Shown one piece after another: positions 23,536-34,555 of a stretch of DNA of 64,000 bases. Below the pieces are notes generated by a model, which was not told the DNA's origin, made no database searches, and worked only from the letters and a program-made list of their open reading frames with translations. Made by a program: the position numbers and the translations under genes. The DNA is from Kingdonia uniflora. Its lineage: Eukaryota > Streptophyta > Magnoliopsida > Ranunculales > Circaeasteraceae. The stretch spans positions 1,612,001-1,676,000 of the forward strand of contig JACGCM010001948.1 in NCBI GenBank assembly GCA_014058105.1, in the 5' to 3' direction. Within the stretch, counting starts at the first letter, position 1. Every line of letters begins with the position of its first letter.

Positions 23536-25339
23536 ATATGTTTCTTACTTTCTCTTTGTACTATATTTTTTTAGATAATCACCTTGATATATGTTTATCA
23601 TATTTGATTTGTGCTTAAGTGTTAGGAAAATTCAGTATTGTCTAACTTAGTACACTTCTTTTTTTCACGATAGTCAACTAGTTTCATGTTTAGATGGATA
23701 GGCAATCTTTGACAAAAATACTTGAGGATAACAGTAAAGACTTCGTACCTAATGCTATGTGAGGATTTGGCCTGTTTATAAGCTTCAAGTGTTATGACAT
23801 TAATTATTTCAAATAAATCTCATCTTCTTTTATGATCTCATTTTATTTACCATACTCAATTGTCAATGGTGACATCAAATTCAAGATATACTAGTAAAAC
23901 ATTCCCTATATTTGATTTGAGGTAAAAAAGAGACTATAGAAGACCGAAGACATGATAATAGGAATTTGTATTATTACCCCTTTTTGGCCTTTGTTATCCA
24001 TGCCCAAAGTTTTATCCATTTGCAGCCTCTTGTGCCTTAAGATATGTCATTCGTTTTTCTACACAATTTTTTATTTTATTTTATTTTACCCATTTATTCC
24101 GAGACTTTTCAGTAAGAAAAAATAAAATATAGGCAGGAGTGTAACCATGTTTGGGTGAAGATGAATATAAAAGTAGAGTATTTCTAATATTTTTTCTAGT
24201 ACATCAATCAGAGTCTTGCAAGAATATTTTAGGAAAAAAAATAACATAAGAAATATTTTATTTGATATATACTCAATAACGAGAAAGAATGATAGGATGT
24301 GAACTCAATATGAGGAAAGAGGGGGAGAAAGTGTACATGATAGTCTCAGAATGCCAGTAAAACACCTACTTCATCATGTGCCTAACCTTGCCTACATTAT
24401 AACATGTTCAAGATCTGCTTGATCTTGAGTTATGTACAGTCTGTTTAGTTGAGATGGGAAATAAGAATTTTGCATTAGTTAACTTGACACCATTTATTAT
24501 AATTGATTTCCTGTCCATGAGATCTTTCAGTTCACATTGCGCCTCATATTTGATGAAGTATAAATTTTTCCTTGTATATTATTCATATCCATATTTTATG
24601 CAGAGTGTTTGCTAGTCAATTCTCAGTGATTTCTAGTGACCACCATGAGAGGCCTAAGTTGACACAACTTTTCAACATAGTTATTTGCTTATGATTACTC
24701 ATTATGTTGAATGCATTTTTTTCTTGTTTGACTGTGTGCACATACACACACATTGAGTAGGATCTTATACTACCTTGTTATAACACCAAAGAGATTTCTT
24801 ATCTAACATTCTTATAGTACTGTAATTTCTCTTATGTGTGGTGTATATAGGGGAGTTGTTAATATTTGTTTTTTTTTCTTTCACTCATTTGTTCTCTTTC
24901 TCTTGAAAAAAAGGGGGGTCTTAGTTTTTTATTTATTTAAACAGACCTTTGGTGTGTGCGAATACAGGACTCAGACGCTTATTTATTCAAACAGACCCAA
25001 CGGTTCTGTTCGAATATGTTTCAATCTTTTAGTTTTTTTTACATAACCCAACTATTTTCTTACTCTCTCTTTCTCTCTCTCTCTCTCTCTTAGATCTCTA
25101 CAACTGACTCACTCCAACTTTTACTGTGATTCTCTCTCACATCTTTAAATTTTTGAATTCGTATCTCTCCCATTGATCATTTTCAAATGTTAGAGAGTTT
25201 GATGATTATTTTCATCCTCCACAAGGGTTTAGTGATATAATTTTGAGGACTATCTCGGTGAGGGTTTGCTCCAGGGTTTGTAAATTTCTCAATTGCTCTT
25301 ATTCTTTCCTATTCTGCTATGGTAAGCAAGTTTATGTTC
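23536..25339 (+). other. C1 region between RNase H and the C2 insertion
   Basis: No sustained frame. A CT microsatellite lies at about 25064-25092, and motifs like TTCAAACAGACC / TTCGAATATG (24950-25020) recall the repeats in the C1 3' LTR. It probably represents the untranslated start of the C1 3' ORF region, but I cannot prove it. Confidence 0.4.
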
Positions 25340-26176
25340 TGTTGGAATTTTAATACACTTGGTTAAAAATTGTTTTAGAAAATAATTCTTGATCATTCAA
25401 ACTACTTATATTCTCCTTTTACTTTTATCCCATATTGGTAAGATAAATGTATATGGAAAGAGATAAAACCCAAGGTACACTTGTAACTGATATACAAGTA
25501 GTATAAGAGGGAGTGTATAGTGGTGAGAGAGTGTATAGTGGTGAGTGTGTAGGAGGAGGTTTTAGACCATCTCATACATGGACATCCCTTGGGCAATTGG
25601 CTCTTTTAGCTCTGGAGGCCCAGGAGGCTTGACCTAGGCCTTGTAATTTTTTTACTAAAAAGTCCAAGGACATTTTTGTAAATACAAAACTATAATGGCT
25701 ATATTTTAATTAACTTTATAACTTCTGTAACGGAATGAGCTCATATTTATTACTAGCCGTTGTAAAATTTTCATATAAAGGGAATGAGCACCCCACTATT
25801 TTAAAAATATTAAAAAATATAGCTATCTCTCTCGCTAGTATTTTTCAACTTTCCCCTCTTGCTCTTGCTTTTGTCTAAGATATTGGTAGTATGACCATAG
25901 TATATCGTGATCAGTACTGACGTGCTTGAAGAGTTTTATGCTAGTTGTATCCTAGGGAACAACTGATTACAATGCTAGTACCTCTGGGCAGATTGGGAAA
26001 TTATTCTTAAAGAGTTTGCGACCCACACCTCGAGCTTCACACTTTTTCTATTACAGTTGCAGTTCTAGTTCATTTCAATACCTACTTCTATCTAGATTCA
26101 GTTCCAAACTCAGTTCAGATCTAGGGATTCACTATTCGTTCATTATTAAGTTATACTAAGCCATTATTTTCCAATA
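25340..26176 (+). repeat. C2 5' LTR
   Basis: 837 bp, TGTTGGAATT ... TTTTCCAATA. It matches the 3' LTR from GGTTAAAAATTGTTTTA through CAAGGTACACTTGTAACTG to the TTCAGATC(T/C)AGGGATT end section. A TATA-like TCATATAAAGG is at 25771-25781. Confidence 0.75.
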
Positions 26177-26202
26177 ATTTCAAGAACTATATATTTTACT
26201 AT

Positions 26203-27110
26203 ATGGCTTTAGTTACTTCTGATTCGAACAAGTATAACTCCAACAAACCTGTGAAGTTTGAAGGAATCACCTTCAAACGATGAAAAAACATGTATTTTTA
26301 TCTAACCTTTAAGGAAGTTATTTACGTCTTAGAGACCGACTGCTTAAATAAACTTGTTGCCTCTGAAACTAATAATACTGATTTGATTCAGTTCGACTAT
26401 GATAAGGCTTTAGAGGAGTTTAACGATTGGAAATTGGCAGATTTTAAGTGTTGTAATTTCATCCTGAACGAGCTAGTAGATGATTTGTATGACTTTTATT
26501 TATAGTCTGAGTCTGCGAAGGCCGTTTGGGACGCATTACAAAAAGAATACGATACCGAGGAAGCTGGCTCTAAGAAATACATTGGTAGTAGGTACCTTAA
26601 GTATGTGATGGTCGACATGAAGTCTGTAATCTCTCAATCCCACAAACTATAGAAAATCGTTCACGAGATAGTATCTGAGGGGATCAAACTCGATGAACAA
26701 TTTCAAGTAGCGGTTGTGATTGATAAATTACCTCCTTCCTGGAAAGACTTCAAGAACATACTTAGGCACAAATCTAAGGAGTTTTTAATGGAGAGCTTAA
26801 TTACTAGACTACGAGTTAAGGAGGAAGCAAGAAAATATGATCAAAAAGATGAAGTACTTGTAGTTCAACCCAAGAGTAAAGTGTATCTGAAACCTAAGGG
26901 TAAGGCAATAAAAGCCAAGGGTAATGGATACAAGAAACTTTTTCAGAACAATAACAATAATAGAGGTAACTAGAATCCTAACCAGGGTAGGCGGAACTAG
27001 CAAAACCATCAGTCCAATAGAATAGCTCCTATAGCGTGTTTTGTTTATGCAAAGGAAGACATATTGCAAGAAACTGTCGGAACCGTAAACATGTTGGTCA
27101 GGTGAACACG
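26203..27110 (+). pseudogene. C2 gag (degenerate)
   Basis: Starts MALVTSDSNKYNSNKPVKF, then FEGITFKR and the [33 protein letters not shown] and DKLPPSWKDFKNIL blocks typical of copia gag (UBN2-like). A basic segment (KPKGKAIKAKGNGYKK) precedes a broken zinc knuckle near 27036-27080 (CKGRHIARNC). Stops interrupt it at about 26281, 26503 and 26650. It would bind and package the RNA; this copy is not functional. Confidence 0.7.
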
Positions 27111-27129
27111 ACTGAAGAGCCTCTAGTGG

Positions 27130-29870
27130 CTATGATCACAAAAGTGAACATGATCGGTGGGACCGATGGATGGTGGCTAGACACCGGGGCTACTCACCAC
27201 GTGTGCTATGATAGGGATTGGTTCATGACCTATAAGGATATTGAAGACCAGAACGTTCTTTTGGGTAATTCTCACACTACTAAGGTGCTGGGAACTGGAG
27301 ATGTTGAACTAAAATTCACATATGGCTGAATTGTTATCCTCAAGGATGTGTGGCACACTCCTTGTATGAGGAAGAACTTTTTTTTTGGCTTTTTTCTTAA
27401 CAAAATAGGTTTTCATCAATCGATTGGATCGGATCAGTACATTTAGACAAAGGGGGAAACTTTTGTGGGTAAGGGTTTTGCTTGTAACGGTATGTTTAAA
27501 TTGAGTATTGATAATAATAATAATAATATTTCTTCTGCTTACATCGTGTGTTTTTTTCCAATATTTGGCATTCTAGACTTTGTCATGTTAATAAGAAGCT
27601 AGTTAACAACATGAATAAACTTGGATTAATTCCTAAAGTAGACTTAAATGGTTTTGATAAATGTAAGCATTGTAGTCAAGCTAAGCTTCCTATGACATCT
27701 CATAAAAGTATAGTTAGAGAATCCTATTTATTAGAACTTGTACACTCTAATATTTGTGAAATGGATAATACCCTGACCAGAAATGGAAAAAATATACTTT
27801 ATTACTTTTATTGATGATCACTCAAACTACACTCAGGTATATCTTTTGAGACATAAGAGTGAAGCTATTGATATGTTTAGAACTTATGTTACTGAGGTCA
27901 AAAACCAATTTGATAGAAACATTAATATATTTTGTAGTGATAGAGGCACTGAATATGATTCACATGAATTTTAAAACTTATATGAATCTTTAGGGATTAT
28001 ACATGTAACTACAACTCCTTATTCTCCAGAATCTAATGGAAAAGCTGAACGTAAAAATAAAACTTTTACTAAACTTAAAGTTGTTATTTTACTTAGCTCT
28101 GGGGAACCTAAATATTTATGTGGTGAAGTTTTATTATCAGTATGTTATGTCTTAAATCGTATACCACATATTACTTATGATATTTCACCTTATGAAATTT
28201 AGAGAAACAGAAAACCAAATATTGGTTATTTCAAAGTATAGGGTTGTTTGGCATATGTACGCAAACCTAATCCTGAGAGGACAAAACTCGAAAGCATAGC
28301 TTATGAATGCATTTTTATCGGATATGTTATTAACAACAAAGCTTATAGATTTCTTAATATATATGAAAATATTATTATGAAATCTTTGGGTGCAGATTTT
28401 TTTGAGGACAAGTTTCCTTACAAGTTGAGAGACAGTGGGGGTAGTGGAAGTAATAGTGAGGGTTCTGACCCCTCCACATCTTTGACCCCTAGTTTGCCAC
28501 GACTTGAGGATCCTATTGACACTCAAGATATTGACCCTGAACTTGGAAGAGATAAACGAATAAAAAGGGCTAAACATTTTGGTGATAATTTTGTTGTGAA
28601 CAACTTAGAGTCTGACCCTGACTCATTCCAGGAAGCGTTAACTTCTAGTGGAACTGATTTATGGCGTGAGGCCATTGACAATGAGATGGATTCCCTTATC
28701 TCTAATTGAACTTGGGAATTAGTTGAGTTACCTCGCGGTAGTCACTCTATAGGTTGTAAATGAATCTTAAAGAGAATAAAATCAGATGGTACTATTGAGA
28801 AATATAAGGCAAGATTAGTAGAAAAGGGATATGTGCACAAGGAAAATGTTAATTTTTTTGACATATATTCTCCAGTTAATCGCGTTACTACCATAATAGT
28901 ATTATTGGCCGTTACTGCCGTACATAATTTAATTATCCTTCAAATGGATGTGAAAATTGTATTTTTAAACGGTGAGCTTGAGGAGGAGCTATATATGGAT
29001 CAGCCTGAAGGCTTTGTGTTACCTTATCAGGAACACAAGGTCTGCAATCTAAAGAAAACGTTATACGATCTAAAGCAAACTCCTAAATAGTGGCATGACA
29101 GGATCAATCAACCACTACTTTTAAATGGTTTTAAGATTAATGTTGTTGATAAATGCTTATATTATAAAGTATCTAATGATTTATGCACTATGATTTATTT
29201 GTATGTTGATGATCTATTTATATTTGGTTCTACTCTTGAGCTCGTATTAGAAACCAAGAACATGATTAATGAAAACTTTGATATGAAGAACCTAGGCGAG
29301 GCTAGCGTAATTTTGGGCATGAAGATCACACGTACAAATTCTGGTATTTTTCTCGATAGAGAAGATCTTGAAGAAGTACAACTATTATGATCATAAACCT
29401 GCATGTACTCCTTGTGATCCTCAAGTGAAATTACTCAAGAACATAGGAGATGTTGTTAGACAACACGAATATGCAAGTATTATTGTATAGCCTGAAATAT
29501 GCTACTGATTGTACAAGACCTGATATAGCTTATGTTGTAGGGTTCTTTATAGATTTATGAGTAAACCAAGTTTAAAGAATTTGAGTGTTATTAAAAGAGT
29601 TATGCGGTACCTGAAAAGGACCATGAACTTGGGTTTACATTATCAGAGGTTTCCCGCGGTCCTTGAGGGATTTAGCGATTCGTCACAAACACAGCACGGT
29701 GAGAGGGCTCCTCACGTCAGGTGCTATGATAGTGGATTTTGTAAGATCAGAGAACAACCTTGCAGATCTTTTGACGAAAGGATTGTCTCGAGACAAAGTG
29801 TGGAACACATCGATAAGGATGGGACTTAAGCCCATTTTAGAATCAGGTATGGTGGGAACCCAACCTAAAT
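27130..29870 (+). pseudogene. C2 pol: protease, integrase, RT, partly deleted RNase H
   Basis: Protease has WWLDTGATHHVCYDRDWF, with the D-T-G triad intact. Integrase has IWHSRLCHVNKKLV and CKHCSQAK (zinc-binding part), LVHSNICEMDN (first catalytic Asp apparently changed to Asn), SDRGTEY and NGKAERKN. RT (about 28560-29390) has QMDVKIVFLNGELEEELY and an intact YVDD in MIYLYVDDLFIFGS. After VLEGFSD at about 29680 the sequence jumps straight to the RNase H tail (TVRGLLTSGAMIVDFV, NLADLLTKGLSRDKV) in another frame, so the RNase H core is deleted. Several stops are present. Confidence 0.8.
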
Positions 29871-30420
29871 GACCTGAGATCCCAAGAAATAGGTTCAATG
29901 GGGAAAACAAGCCATATCATGATATTTGAATCATGTAACTTAAGAGTTTTATAACTCAAAATTTCATCCTGATGTGTATATGTTATTGCATAACATCCTG
30001 TAGCGAGAATCAGGTTGAGCTTTCTTGAAAACTCTTAATGATTACTATATCTCATATTTTGAGTGGGTTGCCCAGCTACAAAAGCACTCTTGATAGACTC
30101 GTCAGGGTGATTATAGAAATAGAGTCGCTTTCTATGAGAATTAGGGCTAAATTCTTTAAAGCTTCTACCTATACTAGGATAAAGCACAAGACCGCAATGT
30201 GCTGGCTATTTTTGGAGGTTACAACAAATAGGATTGTATGTGGTTTTCCTTCACTACATAAAATCGGATGATGAGTTCAAGATACAAATCACTTATTATT
30301 CCTATGTTTTGGAGATTGTCCACTACGTATAGATTCAAGTCTTCGAACACCTTTACTTATGCGTAGTTCTATATATCTTACTTTGAAATCGTTTTCTTTC
30401 ACCAAATTTTATAAGTGGGG
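29871..30420 (+). other. C2 3' untranslated region and polypurine tract
   Basis: Non-coding stretch after the RNase H remnant. It ends in TTTTATAAGTGGGGA at about 30406-30421, which serves as the purine tract in front of the 3' LTR. Confidence 0.5.
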
Positions 30421-31321
30421 AATTATACTCTTGGTTAAAAATTATTTTATAAAATTATTCTTGATTATCCAAACTACTCATATTCTCTTTTTACTTTAGT
30501 CCCGCATTGGTGAGATAAATGTATATGTAAAGAGATAAAGCCCAAGGTACACTTGTAACTGATATAAAAGTAGTATAAGAAGATGTGTATAGTGGTGAGT
30601 GTGTGGGAGAAGGTTTTAGACCATCTCATACATGGACATCCTTCGGGAGGCCCGGTAGGCCGGGCCGACTCAGGCTTGGGTTCGGGTTTAGGTTTGGGCA
30701 ATTGCTTCTTCTAGTTTTGGAGGCCCATGGGGATTGACCTTGTAATCTTTTTTTACTAAAAAGTCCAAGGACATTTTTGTAAATACAAAACTATATAGGC
30801 TATATTTTAATTAACTTTATAACTCCTGTAATGGAGAAATTGTTTTTGTAACTCCTGCCCATATTAATTTTGTAACAGTTATATTTATTTCAAAACTTAC
30901 AAAACCGTTTTGCTTATATTTATTACTAGACGTTGTAGAATTTACCTATAAAAGGGAATGAACTCTTTACTGTTTTAAAAAGATTGAAAAATACAGTTAT
31001 CTTTCTCTCTGGATTTTTTAACTCTCCCCTCTTGCTCTTGCTTTCGTCTGAGATATTGATGGTGCGACCAAAGTACAGCGTGATCAGTACCGTCATGCTT
31101 GTAGAGTTTTCTACTCATTGTATTCTAGGGAACAACTAATTGTTGCATTACCGGTACTTCTAAGTGGATTGAAAAATTGTTCTTAAAGAGTGTGCGACCC
31201 ACACCTCAAGCTTTACACTCTTTCTATTATAGTTTCAGTTTATTTTAGTACCTACTTCTATCCAGATTCAGTTCCAGACTCAGTTCAGATCCAGGGATTT
31301 ACTATTTGCTAATTATCAGGT
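30421..31321 (+). repeat. C2 3' LTR
   Basis: Homologous to 25340-26176 from GGTTAAAAATTATTTTA onward, with a TATA box (CTATAAAAGG) near 30946-30955. It lacks the first few LTR bases, and its extreme 3' end is replaced at about 31320 by TTTTATAAGTGGGGG. A GC-rich insertion relative to the 5' copy (CGGGCCGACTCAGGCTTGGG) lies near 30660. Confidence 0.7.
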
Positions 31322-31339
31322 AAAATTTTATAAGTGGGG

Positions 31340-31953
31340 GAAAATAATGGCCTAGTATCACCTAATAATGAGTGAATAGTAAATCCCCGAATTTGAACTA
31401 AGTCTGGAACTGAATCTGGATAGAAGTAGGTACTAAAATGAACTAGAACTGTAACTATAATAGAAAGCGTATGAAGCTCGAGGTGTGGGTCGCACACTTT
31501 TTAAGAACAATTTCCTGATCTGCCCAGAGGTACCGACAATATAACTATCAGTTGTACCCTAAGATACAATGAGCATGAAACTTTACAAGCGCGATAGTAC
31601 TGGTCACGTTGTACTTTGATCGTACTACCAATATCTCAGACAAAGGCCAGGGTAAGAGGGAGGAGTTGAAAAAATCAGAGAGAGAGAGATAGCTATGTTT
31701 TTTCAATCTTCTAAAAACAGTGGGGAGCTAATTCCTTTTTATAGGCAAAATCTACAATGGCTAGTAATAAATATGAGAAAAACGGTTTTGTAAGTTATGA
31801 AATAAATATAATTGTTACAAAATTAGTATAGGCAGGAGTTACAAAAATGTTTTGTCCGTTACAGGAGTTATATAGTTAATTAAAATATAGTCGTTATAGT
31901 TTTGTATTTATAAGGGAATAAGCTCCTTAGTGTTTGAAATATCAAAAAACAGA
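31340..31953 (-). repeat. Inverted C2-type LTR fragment forming a large palindrome with the C2 3' LTR
   Basis: From 31340 the sequence is the reverse complement of the C2 LTR 3' half: AATAATGGCCTAGTATCACC, then GTAGGTACTAAAATGAAC, AGGTGTGGGTCGCACAC and onward to ATAGTTTTGTATTTATAA at ~31912. The next ~45 bp (GGGAATAAGCTCCTTAGTG) switch back to the forward LTR orientation. The inverted and forward arms (about 500 bp) are separated by only ~20 bp. Confidence 0.75.
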
Positions 31954-32557
31954 ATTCAAGGGTTTTGATGTTCTTCCCTCGTATAATCTTGAAAATAACA
32001 ATGTTGGACTATGGTGTTGTGATTGGAGTTTGCAAGTGGTCATAGGGTTATTGATTAATGTTTGATGTCATGGGTTGCTTTGTTATGATTGGGGTTTTGT
32101 GGTAGTGGGTGATTCATTGTAGATGATTGGGTTGGTGTTTTCTTGGTGATTGTTCATCTGCGGTGTTGCGATGGGGTTTTGTTCTGTTGGTTACTGGATT
32201 TGCTAGACGTATTTGGGGTTTGCTGGTGGTGTTTGTCATTCTCCTAGTGATTTATGATACTTGTTTGTTATTGGGATTGTGTTGTGATTGCATTAGTTTT
32301 GGAGGTTGGTTTGTGTGCTTGTTTGGGATTTTCTTTGCAGGTTAGGTGTTTTCAGCTTGATAATGGTAGGAGGAAAATGTACGGGAATAACGTTACCCAC
32401 TCCGAGAGCCGAGTCCAAAAAGGGCCATGCGGTGGCTAGAGCTAGAGCAAGTATGGGTAGTATTGCCCCTTCGCCTTCGGGTGTAGGAGGTACTATTGGT
32501 CATGGGGGGTTTCATGGTCTTCAGGCGCCACGAGACAATAATGGCGGGAACTATTAA

Positions 32558-33612
32558 ATGCTTTTGAATCCAGCTAATTGGTTGACGAAGCATGGATTCA
32601 AGTTTTGCAGCTACCAGACAAAGGTATATGTAGACGAGAAGAGCTTGTTTAGGATTTTTGCCGACATCTCTGATATGTTTCATGATTTCTTAGCTTCTGG
32701 AACCGGATATGGATTGGGAAGCTCAAGCTGCCCTTGCCTAGTTTGGTTGTTTTATGCTAGTATATGCAATATATGTGGAACTACGAATACTAAGAGCTTT
32801 GATGTGTCGATTAACGGTTAGAATTTTCATGTTATTCGGGTTGGTATCATGAAGACTTTTGATTTGGAAGATAAACCCTGTACAGTCACACTTACAAAGC
32901 GGCCTTCAGTTCTCGCTCAATTTTATCCAAAGAAAGAACTTGAGGATTTGCTTATTTATTCTGGGAAGAAGAAACAATCATATGTACGGCGAAAAAAGTT
33001 GACTAAGGTTATGTGCTTGTTTCACATGATTACCCACCATAATATTCTTCCCTTACTCAAGAATAAGAATGTTCAGATTGGGAATATGATATACATGGTG
33101 TATTTCTATAATCAGGGCCGCATTCTTGATCTGCCCAGTATTATCATGCACGATATGCTTCTTATGGCTAACCCAGATCATCACAAGTGGGCTTTACCGT
33201 TTAGCCATTTTGTCTCTCAGTTCTTGTTTGATTTGGTTATCATATTCTTGAGGGGGGGGGGGGAATCTGATCATAAAGGAGAAGTGATCAATTTCTAGTA
33301 TTAAATGAAGAGTCTGAAGCATATGCTCGCTGATAGTGATACCGAGATTGAGGAGGACTTTGAGTCATATATTATTGTGCCAGCAGGTATAGTGTCAATT
33401 GCTTCTTCCCGAGCGATATCCCATAATATCGCATCTCTTTATGTTTATATGGACTCCTAGTTTAGTTTTTTCATCAGGATATCCATCAGCTCCAGCTTGG
33501 TATCCAAACATTGCAGTCCTTTGTTGAGATGGTACAGTCCTCTATTGAGACTCTACATAGTGACTTTCGGGGATCTAGTTCAGGTGGTCCTACTCCTGGC
33601 CATGACATGTAG
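32558..33612 (+). pseudogene. C1 3' ORF (env-like position; plant transposon-protein-like)
   Basis: One frame runs from 32558 to 33298 with a single TAG at 32819. It contains SLFRIFADISDMFHDFL, FDVSING, LTKRPSVLAQFYPKKELED and MCLFHMITHHNILPLLKN, then GNMIYMVYFYNQGR, LDLPSIIMHDML and WALPFSHFVSQFL. The latter half resembles the uncharacterised 'putative plant transposon protein' region found in plant LTR elements. A run of 12 G (33252-33263) near the frame end is followed by other frames that finish IQTLQSFVEMVQSS ... GHDM at the TAG at 33610. It lies after pol where SIRE elements keep an envelope-like gene, but I see no clear signal peptide or fusion segment, so an envelope role is not supported. 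Confidence 0.5.
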
Positions 33613-33756
33613 CCTTAGTTGTTTTTTTGCCTCTACTTAGAATTCTAGCCCTTTGGTGGCTATTTTTTTGTCATTTTCTGCTTTAGCCTTTGATATCCTA
33701 GTTGCATGTCAGTTTTTTTAGTTTGACTTTTTGTTTATTCCTTGTATTAATAGTCC

Positions 33757-34473
33757 TGTAGTAGCCTACTTGCAGCGTTCTAGCTCCAGTCAAACACTCG
33801 AAGGCTACATCGAAGCTTATCTGATGACCCGAAGCCTAATAAACCCATAATCAAGGCCTCTAAGACTATACGAACACTCAACTGTGAAAAAGCTTTGACC
33901 ATGATCATACGTGGTCGAAGGAAAACGTGTCAGGCAGCCAGCTCACCAGACAGAACGGCGGAGCACGCCGCTCGACAACTACAGTGTCAAATTCAACAAC
34001 CACAGTGTCAGAACCAGCAAGCTATAGCATCAGGAACAATGGCTACAGTGTCAGACCCGACAGTTACGGAGTTAAAACAACCACAGTTACGGACTCCGGG
34101 TACAAGTCAGGTGTCTGAAGGATACTCTTGTAATTTGACCTCTCATGGTAACTCAGCCATTCCTATGTTCTATAAATAGGAGGGAGGGGGAATTATGGAG
34201 GGGTTAGAAGAACTCTCCCCACAGACCTTGAATTTTACCTTTGAATACCCTATAATCACCCTGTAATCAAAACTTTGACTTCTCAAACTTTATATCACTA
34301 CTCTTAAAAATCCTCATCAGAGGTTGTGGAGTGACCAATTCTAGGCCTCCACGCAAGTATATTGCCAGTAGATTAGTCACGTTAATACTAATTATATGCT
34401 TGAATCCTTTGGTTGAGGATAATATTCGTAGTGTAAGAGTCAACTTCCTTCCCCACGAAGTTAGGCCCCTACA
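33757..34473 (+). repeat. G3 5' LTR
   Basis: TGTAGTAGCC ... GGCCCCTACA, with a TGTAG/CTACA terminal inverted repeat. It matches 47159-47863 throughout, with visible point differences. In its left half a CTACAGTGTCAG-like motif recurs at 33979, 34000, 34022 and 34043, 21-22 bp apart. Confidence 0.9.
34170..34179 (+). promoter_or_regulatory. TATA box in the G3 5' LTR
   Basis: CTATAAATAG lies about 300 bp before the LTR end and is a good plant TATA box for the genomic transcript. The 3' LTR copy reads CAATAAATAG. Confidence 0.6.
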
Positions 34474-34475
34474 TT

Positions 34476-34493
34476 TGGTGTCGTCCGTGCTTT
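34476..34493 (+). other. G3 primer-binding site
   Basis: TGGTGTCGTCCGTGCTTT, two bases after the LTR. It is a diverged relative of TGGCGCCGTCTGTGGG in G4, whose TGGCGCCGT start resembles a tRNA-Asp primer site. Confidence 0.6.
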
Positions 34494-34555
34494 CCTACCC
34501 TATCAGTTTCCCCTGCCTTGTACTTTCTTTTTCTCAATCCTAATAACCACCTACA

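Larger units (their letters stand above)
25340..31321 (+). mobile_element. C2: Ty1/copia element inserted in C1
   Basis: Direct LTR repeats (25340-26176 and about 30421-31321) flank gag, protease, integrase, RT and a deleted RNase H, all on the plus strand. The LTR starts TGTTGGAA and ends TTCCAATA, an imperfect inverted pair. No Met-type primer site is visible after the 5' LTR. A TGTTC at 25335-25339 recurs at 31969-31973 beyond an inverted LTR fragment; this may be a target duplication, but the evidence is weak. Confidence 0.75.

Noticed and set aside
27505..27530. AAT/AAC trinucleotide runs (also near 19570) as functional repeats
   Set aside because: Short microsatellites within gag/pol linkers; no further significance seen.
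25335..31973. TGTTC on both sides as the C2 target duplication
   Set aside because: The right copy does not adjoin a recognisable LTR end, so chance identity is likely.
33252..33263. 12-G homopolymer as a programmed frameshift or G-quadruplex signal
   Set aside because: A single run with no second tract; it is simpler to see it as slippage or sequencing noise inside a dead ORF.
33895..34179. Open frames inside the G3 5' LTR
   Set aside because: They lie in U3, include the regulatory repeats and have no counterpart kept open in the 3' LTR.
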